In this document: piece by piece, positions 25,278 to 34,423 of the stretch
Layout: the number at the start of each line of letters is the position of its first letter
How positions within the stretch are numbered: position 1 is the stretch's first letter
NCBI RefSeq assembly: GCF_002855495.1
Contig: NZ_PKRO01000032.1
Span: 1-34,423 of the forward strand
DNA from: Porphyrobacter sp. TH134
GTDB taxonomy: Bacteria > Pseudomonadota > Alphaproteobacteria > Sphingomonadales > Sphingomonadaceae
Reading direction: 5' to 3'
DNA length: 34,423 bases
The notes under the pieces: generated by a model
What the model was told of the DNA's origin: nothing
What the model saw: only the letters and a program-made list of their open reading frames with translations
Database searches by the model: none
Program-made: the position numbers and the translations under genes

Positions 25278-27461
25278 TCAAAAGCTCAAACGGACGCTCG
25301 CGCGGAAGTTGCGGCCCACCAGCGGCACGAAGTCCTTGGTGAAGCTGGCATGGCGGCGGCCATTCACATCGAAGATGTTGTCGGCGGCCACTTGCAGCGT
25401 GACGTTCTGGTTGCCGGCCAGCGGACGCCACGCGATCAGCGCATTAACCAGCGTGAAGCTGTCGGTTGCGGTTTCGAAGGCGGTGACCCGGTCCTGTTCG
25501 CCAAACCACTGGACTTCGCCGCGCAGGTCGATGGCATCGGTCTGGGCTTCCAGCGCGCCGAGCAGGCTCAGCGGCGGGATCCGCGGGACTGCGGTGCCAT
25601 CGGCCAATTCCGCTTCCACATAAGAGGCGCGCAGATCGGTCAGCAGGCGGAAGCCTTCGGTGTCGATGACGGGATAGCTGATGTCGGCCTCAACCCCCCA
25701 GAAATCGGAGTCCTGCTGGAGGTACTGGAACACCGGCAGATCGTCTTCTTCCTCGCCCGTTTCTTCAAGGAAGATGTAATTGCCGAACCACTGGCGGTAG
25801 GCTGTGAGATTGAAGGTGCCTGCACCGATGCTGCCCCGGGCATAGGCTTCCAGCCCCCAGGCGGTTTCGGTGTCGAGGTCGGCATCGCCGATCTCGAAGG
25901 CCTGGGTGGCGATATGCGGGCCGTTGGAAAACAGTTCCTCGGCGCTGGGCGCACGTTCGGCGCGTGAACCGTTAACGCCGATCCGCACGCCTTCGATGCC
26001 TTCGTAAACGAAGCCAAGCGCGCCCGAGAAGGTGTCATAATCCCGCGCGATCCCGAGGGTCTGGGCCTCGACATTGGTAAACTCGGCGCGCGCCGCAGCT
26101 TCGATCTGGAACGGGCCGGTGCCAAATTCCTGAAGCGTGAACAGCGCGACCTGATCGGTCAGGTTGGGCGGAATATAGGCTTCGGCGCCAACGGCAAAGA
26201 AATCGCGGTGGAGATACTGAACCCCGCTCGATCCGCGCAGGCTGCCGCCGGCATTCTGCACCAGTTCGGCACGCGCTTCGATGCTGGTGGCATCGAATAC
26301 GGTGCCCACTTCACCCGGCCCTTCGAATTCGGTGTGCGTGTAGTCGGAATAGCCGACCCGCAGCTTCAGCCGCTCGAAGGCGCCCTCGCCCAGATAGACA
26401 TCGCCCTTCAGGTCGGCGCGGAACTGCTGGAGATCGATGCGGACGTTTTCTTCGCCCTCTTCTTCCTCGGCCTCGCCGCCTTCCTCGCCGCCATGCTCAT
26501 GCTTGAGGCCGGGGCGTTTGATGACGCCGTAATTGGTATCGTAATACCCGATGGCCGCGCCAAATGTGCTTTCGCCAAGGATCAGGCCAAGCCCTGCGTT
26601 GACGGTCCAGCTTTCCATATCGCTGTTGGGCACAAACCCGCGCTGACCGGCGGCCTCGCGGAATTCGGCGGCTTCTTCCGGTTCGCCGTCCGCGTCCTTT
26701 TCGGCCGCTTCTTCGAGGAGTTCGTCACGGAACTCGCGCGAGAGCTGGAAGCCGCCGATGTCCATATTGCCGGTTTTGCGCCACGACCCGTCGGCGTGGA
26801 ACACGAGGTTATTGGTCAGGCCGACATCAAGGCTTGCCGCGCCGGTGCGCAGGTTGGTGGCGCTGTCGACGCCGGCAAAGCCATCAAAGTGCAGGTCTTC
26901 ATCGGGCATCCGGGTCGGGATGCGCTTGTCGATCACGTTGACCGCGCCGCCGATCGCCTGACTGCCGTAGAGCAGCACGGCCGGGCCGCGCAGCACTTCG
27001 ATCCGCTCGACGGTGATCGGTTCGATCGTGGTGGCGTGATCGACCGAGGTGTTGGACACATCCGCCGTGCCGACCCCGTCGATCAGGACGCGCACCCGCT
27101 CGCCCTGCTGGCCGCGCAGCACCGGGCGTGACGAGCCGGGGGCGAAGCTGGTGGCAGACACGCCGGGCAGCTTGGTCAGCAGGTCGCCGATCTGGCCGGT
27201 GACCATGTCGCGCTGGATGTCGCGGATTTCCAGCACGCTGGTGCCGGCCAGCACGTCGAGTTCCTTGAGACCCGAAGCGCTGACGATGATCGTGCCGTCA
27301 TTGGCCGTCTGGCGATTATGCACATCGTCTTCAGCTGCGATGGGCGCAGCGGCGGGCTGCGCCTGGGCCTGGGCCAAAGCGGGTGAAGCGACACACGTCA
27401 GGCTGAGCACCGAGGCGAGCGCGAGCTGGGAGGAGACAAGGCGCGGCTTGTTGATCGTCAT
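25278..27461 (-). CDS. TonB-dependent outer membrane receptor, ZnuD-like
   Basis: 727 residues from the ATG at 27461; the longer frame to 27653 is rejected because the signal peptide (SSQLALASVLSLTCVASPALA) starts here. A plug domain follows with LPGVSATSFAPGSSRPVLRG, RVRVLIDGVGTADVS, SVDHA and IEVLRGPAVLLYGSQAIGGAVNVID. This form of the plug is close to ZnuD zinc receptors. The barrel ends with the aromatic-terminated strand FRASVRLSF. Two acid-rich loops stand out, near residues 245-275 and, with HEH and a run of Glu, near 317-338, as in metal-capturing ZnuD loops. Substrate (zinc or another metal chelate) is inferred. It lies downstream of the TpsA gene, with a hairpin between, and ends at a strong terminator. 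Confidence 0.9.
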   Translation of the reverse strand: MTINKPRLVSSQLALASVLSLTCVASPALAQAQAQPAAAPIAAEDDVHNRQTANDGTIIVSASGLKELDVLAGTSVLEIRDIQRDMVTGQIGDLLTKLPGVSATSFAPGSSRPVLRGQQGERVRVLIDGVGTADVSNTSVDHATTIEPITVERIEVLRGPAVLLYGSQAIGGAVNVIDKRIPTRMPDEDLHFDGFAGVDSATNLRTGAASLDVGLTNNLVFHADGSWRKTGNMDIGGFQLSREFRDELLEEAAEKDADGEPEEAAEFREAAGQRGFVPNSDMESWTVNAGLGLILGESTFGAAIGYYDTNYGVIKRPGLKHEHGGEEGGEAEEEEGEENVRIDLQQFRADLKGDVYLGEGAFERLKLRVGYSDYTHTEFEGPGEVGTVFDATSIEARAELVQNAGGSLRGSSGVQYLHRDFFAVGAEAYIPPNLTDQVALFTLQEFGTGPFQIEAAARAEFTNVEAQTLGIARDYDTFSGALGFVYEGIEGVRIGVNGSRAERAPSAEELFSNGPHIATQAFEIGDADLDTETAWGLEAYARGSIGAGTFNLTAYRQWFGNYIFLEETGEEEDDLPVFQYLQQDSDFWGVEADISYPVIDTEGFRLLTDLRASYVEAELADGTAVPRIPPLSLLGALEAQTDAIDLRGEVQWFGEQDRVTAFETATDSFTLVNALIAWRPLAGNQNVTLQVAADNIFDVNGRRHASFTKDFVPLVGRNFRASVRLSF

Positions 27462-27702
27462 GGGATGTCCCGTTGTTTTGATGAGATAACGTATCGTGCG
27501 CCTAGCGTCATGCCCGGTTATTGCAAGCCGAAATCCCGCCAAAAGCTGACGCTGGCCGACCAAACGTTGCGGTTTTGCAACAAGGGACCCGGCCAAACCG
27601 GGATGATCGCCGAGCCACCCGTCCGCTGCCGACTTCGCATAGGCTGCCAGCAAGACGCCGGTTTCGCGGCCTCTTGCCTCGTCAGGACGATCTTGGGCGC
27701 GC

Positions 27703-27725
27703 TGACGGGCCGATCTTGCCCGTCA
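27703..27725 (-). terminator. Hairpin downstream of TpsA gene
   Basis: Perfect 8-bp stem TGACGGGC / GCCCGTCA with a 7-base loop, starting 9 bases after the TpsA stop on the minus strand. No T-run follows, so it may be a weak or Rho-assisted terminator or an mRNA 3' end. The remaining about 240 bases to the TonB receptor start should hold that gene's promoter; no clear box was found. Confidence 0.5.
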
Positions 27726-27734
27726 TGCAAAGGA

Positions 27735-31031
<3,297 letters not shown>

Positions 31032-31101
31032 GCGGGTCCCTCAGCGCTGAATGCAACCTGTTGGAGGCGGTGATGCCGCCGTGCGGGCCGATCGGCCGCG
31101 T

Positions 31102-32904
31102 TCATAGCGCCCACTCCAGCAGCACGAGCAGCCGCGTATCGCCTGCCTCGCTTTGCGGCAGATTGCGCGCGGTCATGACGCGGGCACCTGCAAGGTTGAG
31201 CTGAAGCCCGGGCCTGATCGTCCATTGGTAGGCAATGCCTGCGCTGAGCGCGCTCAGCGTGCCGACCTCGTTGGCCAGCGCCTTGTTGCGGCCTGCGACC
31301 GCGCCATCGACAAAGCCTGCGAGCCGGTGACCGGGCGCCAGCGTGCCCCAGTATTCCAGCGTCGCGGCAGCGCCGCTGTCACCGGCCATTTCGCTTTCGA
31401 TCAGCCCGCGCATGAAGTTCTGCCCGCCTGCCCGGAACTGCTGCGGCGCGATCAGTGCATCGCCGGTCAGTTGCCCTTGCGCGCGAAGGACGAATTCCTG
31501 GCCCTTGCCGGTGGCACTGCGGAACACCGCGAAAGCCTCAAGCGTGGTCCAGTCGGGTGTCGCACCAAAGCGCGCCGCATTGTACCGCGCGGCCGTGGCA
31601 AGGCCGCCGAGGCCGGTGTTACGGCGCACGCGCAACTGGCCGAACGCATTCGACCGGTCGTTCTGCCAGGTGGCCGCCAGGGTCACTGACAGCGGCGCGG
31701 TGCCGACTTTGGAGCCAAGGTTCACCCCGAAGAAATTGACCACGTCATTATGCTCGGCCATCTCGAAGCCCGCTTCGATATACGGCTCCAGCGTGCCGCT
31801 GCGGGGTAGCAGGCGGCGGACGGATATGTTGGCGATCTTGCTGTTGCCCGATACGTCAAAGAACTCGTTCACAAGCCCGGGTCTGCTGCGCGAAATCGAC
31901 GCTTCGGCCGACAGCAGCGTGGCAGCAGCGGGCAGCGGGTGCTGATACCGCAGGGCGAACTGGTGCTGGCGTTCAGGGTGGGTGATGGAAACCAGCGTGG
32001 TGATATCGAGCGCGCGTCCCGGGCCGAGCAGATCGCCATGCCCCACTTGCAGGCGCAGCCGCTGCCGGCCGGTCGCCGGTTGCCCCGCATTGTCGACGAG
32101 CACACGGCCATAATACGGGGTGCTGTCGCTGACGAGAATTCGCGCATCGAGCATCGAAGCATCGTCCTGCGTCTCCGAAAAGCCGGGAAGCCGGGTGATT
32201 GGCACGGCTGCCGGAATGTCTGCGGCCGAGGCGATGGGCCGTCCTTGAACATTGGCGGACGACGGTCCCAAAGGCACGCGCGCTGGCGCTGGAAGGGCTG
32301 GGCTGCCCGCAGGGGCTGCGGTTTGGGTCGCCGAATCTGACCAGCGAAAATCGACCGATATCCGGCGATGGGGTTGCAGATTGGCAAGGCGCAGTTCGCG
32401 GTCGAGCGTTTTCAGATTGGGCGTTTCGCCCGCCCGCAGCGCCGGGAGCGCTGCCATCGCCTGCGCCGCCACCGCTGGCGGCACTTTGATCGGGGCCGCT
32501 GCGCCCGCTGGCAGGCCGACCGTGATCGCCGCCAAGCGCAATTGCTGAACACGGATTAGCGCGGTCGTGCCCACCATGAACGGCGCATCAACGCTGACCA
32601 GAGCAACGCCTGCGTCGTCATGCGCATCCGAAACGGCAAGCCGGACTTGCTGCAACAGGGCCGGGGTTACTGGCTGGCCGATAAACGGTCCGGCTGCGGC
32701 GGAAACCTGCGAGACCGGCAGGGCCGTGCTGCCCAGCACCAGAATGCCGCCAAGCGTGGTTTGCGCCTCTGCCGGGGCGGGCGAGGCGGGCGCCGGGGCG
32801 CCGGTCTGCTGGGCTGATGTTGCCGTGTGCAGACCCGTGGAAGCCGCCATAACCATCGCTGCGGCGCGCAGTCCGGGTCGCAGAGGCCTGCCAGCGGCGA
32901 TCAC
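31102..32904 (-). CDS. Two-partner secretion transporter (TpsB, ShlB/FhaC family)
   Basis: 600 residues if started at the GTG at 32904, which gives a sensible signal peptide (Arg-containing start, AAAMVMAAS core, cleavage near TATSA). The frame is open to 33039, but starts there (TTG, GTG at 32994) lack ribosome sites. After a Pro/Ala linker two POTRA domains follow (about 50-125 and 130-190), then the 16-strand barrel opening with YYGRVLVDNAGQPATG. The conserved FRAGGQNFMRGL (about 490-501) is the family's signature loop that reaches into the pore. It should secrete the TpsA encoded 70 bases downstream. Upstream lies the LuxR-type regulator gene on the same strand. Confidence 0.87.
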   Translation of the reverse strand: MIAAGRPLRPGLRAAAMVMAASTGLHTATSAQQTGAPAPASPAPAEAQTTLGGILVLGSTALPVSQVSAAAGPFIGQPVTPALLQQVRLAVSDAHDDAGVALVSVDAPFMVGTTALIRVQQLRLAAITVGLPAGAAAPIKVPPAVAAQAMAALPALRAGETPNLKTLDRELRLANLQPHRRISVDFRWSDSATQTAAPAGSPALPAPARVPLGPSSANVQGRPIASAADIPAAVPITRLPGFSETQDDASMLDARILVSDSTPYYGRVLVDNAGQPATGRQRLRLQVGHGDLLGPGRALDITTLVSITHPERQHQFALRYQHPLPAAATLLSAEASISRSRPGLVNEFFDVSGNSKIANISVRRLLPRSGTLEPYIEAGFEMAEHNDVVNFFGVNLGSKVGTAPLSVTLAATWQNDRSNAFGQLRVRRNTGLGGLATAARYNAARFGATPDWTTLEAFAVFRSATGKGQEFVLRAQGQLTGDALIAPQQFRAGGQNFMRGLIESEMAGDSGAAATLEYWGTLAPGHRLAGFVDGAVAGRNKALANEVGTLSALSAGIAYQWTIRPGLQLNLAGARVMTARNLPQSEAGDTRLLVLLEWAL

Positions 32905-33084
32905 GGCGGCGAAAGTTTGACGCGGCGCTGGCTTGTCTCCGGCAGACCGGGCCAGAACGGCAGGAATCGAATTGCAATATGAAATCACCGGCACGCAGCG
33001 GCCCCCGCGCTGCCAGGCCCCCTTGGAATGGCACCGCAATCAGCCGCTTAACGAAAGCCCTAGGCGCGCGCGTCCACCATCTGT

Positions 33085-34194
33085 TTACCCAGCGGCGCCG
33101 CGCGCGCACACAAACCGGTAGGCGAGCCTGCACAGGTCTGCAAAACCGTTCGTGTCGGTCTTGTCGTAGATCCGGTGCAGATGCGTGCGGGCTGTGGCGC
33201 GGGCCATGCCCAACCGTGCGCCAATCGTTACCAGATCACCCTGTTCAACGGCGGATTCCATCACGCGCGCCTCGGTCGCGGTCAGGCCATAGGCCTTGGC
33301 AATGGCCGCGTAAGCGATGATCCTCGGGCGGTCGACGATGCCGATATGAATGGCGTGGGTGGCTGCCTGATTTGTCGAAAGATCACCAAGCCGGTTGCGC
33401 TGCAATTCCTGCGCTTCGCACAGCAGGCGGGTGATGGTGCTGTTTCCGGCAGTGAGTTCGGCGATCACCGGCTGGCTCGTGGCAATCGCATCCTTCACCG
33501 CTTTCCCGAAGCCGCTGTGCCCGATTGGTTGGCCAATTTGCAGACCGACGATGGCGGCAAGCTGCGGGTCGAGTTCCACAATCGTCCCGTCTTTCGACAG
33601 CAGCATGATATGATCCCGCGCCCCGGCGCTGCTTTGCCGAAAGCCGTCTGCGGTGTTTTCGCCGTCGATCAGCCGGCTCTGGATCAGCACGGCGCGCCGC
33701 AAGTGCGGCACCAGTTCGCGCATTCTGGCGATTTCAGCCGGGCCGTAGACCGCAAAATCCCCCATCCGCAGAATGGCGAGCGTCGCGATCATGCCCGGAC
33801 GCTTGATCAGGTTGATCGCCATGTTGTCGACAATGCGCTGGGGGGCGATAAATCCGTTGTAAAATACGCTTTCAGAAACATCCGGTCGCAGAAAATACGG
33901 GGCTGCGGGGGCCGGCTCACCTTCGGGAACAGCGACGAGGATCGGCCGAAGGATATCATGTTCGGCAAATTCTTCGACATATCGGCGCAGCCATGCCGGA
34001 TCATTGCCGAACTGAACGTCAAACCCGCAATTTCGTTCGAAATCATGCCATCCAAGAAAGGCAGCATTGCCGCCAATTTCTTGCGCAATCGATCGCAGCA
34101 AGGGTTCAAAGCGAGGCCGGTCGAACGCGGCGTCGTAAATCTGTTCGATCAGAGACATCGGGAGAGATGTACACATCGTCCCTGGTGCAGTCAT
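33085..34194 (-). CDS. LuxR-type (FixJ/NarL HTH) transcriptional regulator
   Basis: 369 residues from the ATG at 34194; ATGs at 34176 (AGGGA nearby) and 34158 are alternatives. The C-terminal 303-362 (YGLTATEARVMES, then IGARLGMARATARTHLHRIYDKTDTNG and LCRLAYRF) is a LuxR-type helix-turn-helix. The first 280 residues lack the acyl-homoserine-lactone pocket of true LuxR proteins and have no phosphoacceptor receiver domain. They look like sensor-like helices and strands with a PAS-like part near 190-260. No signal is known. It is encoded just before the TpsB gene on the same strand (gap 45-180 bases depending on that start), so control of the secretion locus is a fair inference. Confidence 0.85.
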   Translation of the reverse strand: MTAPGTMCTSLPMSLIEQIYDAAFDRPRFEPLLRSIAQEIGGNAAFLGWHDFERNCGFDVQFGNDPAWLRRYVEEFAEHDILRPILVAVPEGEPAPAAPYFLRPDVSESVFYNGFIAPQRIVDNMAINLIKRPGMIATLAILRMGDFAVYGPAEIARMRELVPHLRRAVLIQSRLIDGENTADGFRQSSAGARDHIMLLSKDGTIVELDPQLAAIVGLQIGQPIGHSGFGKAVKDAIATSQPVIAELTAGNSTITRLLCEAQELQRNRLGDLSTNQAATHAIHIGIVDRPRIIAYAAIAKAYGLTATEARVMESAVEQGDLVTIGARLGMARATARTHLHRIYDKTDTNGFADLCRLAYRFVCARGAAG

Positions 34195-34219
34195 CCTGTT
34201 TATAGTTGAACAATACAGG
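34195..34219. promoter_or_regulatory. Possible operator at the LuxR-type gene start
   Basis: CCTGT (34195-34199) and ACAGG (34215-34219) face each other 15 bases apart, directly before the regulator's ATG, in an AT-rich segment with TATA-like sequence. It could be an autoregulatory site, but short arms like these also arise by chance. Confidence 0.25.
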
Positions 34220-34327
34220 CTCTAGTTTGATAGTTTAGTTGGGGTCAGAATTCAGAACACTGACAACACTCGTTCCCCACAGGGATCGGCGGCGCAAAAG
34301 CGAAGCGCCTTCCATCTTGGATTCCCT

Positions 34328-34423
34328 TGTCAATGGACACCCAGTGTTACGAGCTAAGGCGACACCCAGTGTTACGAGGTGTCTCGTTGTGACCGTGCGA
34401 TGATTTCAGGGGCGGGGAGCATG
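34328..34423 (+). mobile_element. Possible left end of an insertion sequence, cut by window
   Basis: From TGTCAATGGACAC (34328-34340) onward there are two copies of the 18-base direct repeat GACACCCAGTGTTACGAG (34336-34353 and 34361-34378), 25 bases apart. The last bases, GGGGCGGGGAGC before ATG (34421-34423), look like a strong ribosome site and start codon. Terminal TG and repeated motifs close to the end, followed by a transposase start, are features of IS21-type elements. The segment is less GC-rich than the core. Without the downstream gene the call remains tentative. Confidence 0.4.

Noticed and set aside
26208..27131. 307-residue open frame on the plus strand
   Set aside because: Antisense to the TonB receptor, whose plug and barrel motifs are unmistakable.
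27480..27500. Possible Zur box (GATA-ACG-TATC) upstream of the TonB receptor
   Set aside because: Only 4 paired bases per arm; too weak to call an operator, though its place is suitable.
34244..34264. GTCAG / CTGAC inverted pair in the right-edge spacer
   Set aside because: Five-base arms in AT-rich DNA are expected by chance.
34336..34378. Possible CRISPR repeats
   Set aside because: Only two 18-base copies with a 7-base gap; far too short and few for an array, and no cas genes.

Overview
The window looks like the chromosome of a high-GC alphaproteobacterium, most likely a sphingomonad of the Erythrobacteraceae type (Erythrobacter, Porphyrobacter or Altererythrobacter). I infer this from codon use, the neighbourhood argB - yggT - folD - lipoprotein - marC, a short RHH-less PutA, interspersed sphingomonad-like palindromes, and a large TonB-dependent receptor. 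No rRNA, tRNA or CRISPR array was found. This is judgement from sequence, not a database result.

Layout. (1) 1-1110: the 3' part of a visibly AT-richer gene for a P-loop ATPase of accessory (possibly defence) character, followed by about 590 bases with no gene but four palindromic repeat units. (2) 1702-11678: core genes: secreted thermonuclease-like protein, a small DRR-rich protein, ArgB, YggT, FolD, a lipoprotein, MarC, DUF475/TerC-like protein, YciI, PutA and an EEP-family phosphodiesterase. (3) 11679-12454: a spacer with one small orphan gene of unlike composition.

(4) 12455-23130: the most interesting region, eight same-strand genes. The first seven overlap at every junction (ATGA or TGATG type), and the eighth follows after 73 bases. 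They encode a Rossmann epimerase-like protein, a TIM-barrel isomerase, a GtrB-shaped GT2 protein whose active-site motifs are degenerate, an FAD oxidoreductase, a large polytopic protein with a periplasmic tail, a GtrA flippase-like protein, a GT2 fused to a GT-C-like membrane domain, and a Tat-type exported protein of unknown fold. The simplest reading is a system that makes a modified sugar (or cyclitol), loads it on a polyprenyl phosphate, flips it, and transfers it to a surface or periplasmic acceptor. The GtrB and Gtr-transferase steps would be fused in one polypeptide. Substrate and acceptor are unknown.

(5) 23330-25191: dCTP deaminase, a small inverted-repeat element, and a saccharopine-dehydrogenase-like reductase, closed by a strong hairpin. 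(6) 25278-34194, all on the minus strand: in transcription order a LuxR-type regulator, a two-partner secretion pair (TpsB transporter, TpsA exoprotein) and a ZnuD-like TonB-dependent receptor. TpsA carries a Pro/Thr stalk encoded by an imperfect hexanucleotide tract and an unrecognised C-terminal domain. (7) 34195-34423: a lower-GC edge with an 18-bp direct repeat and a well-placed start codon at the last three bases, possibly the beginning of an insertion sequence.
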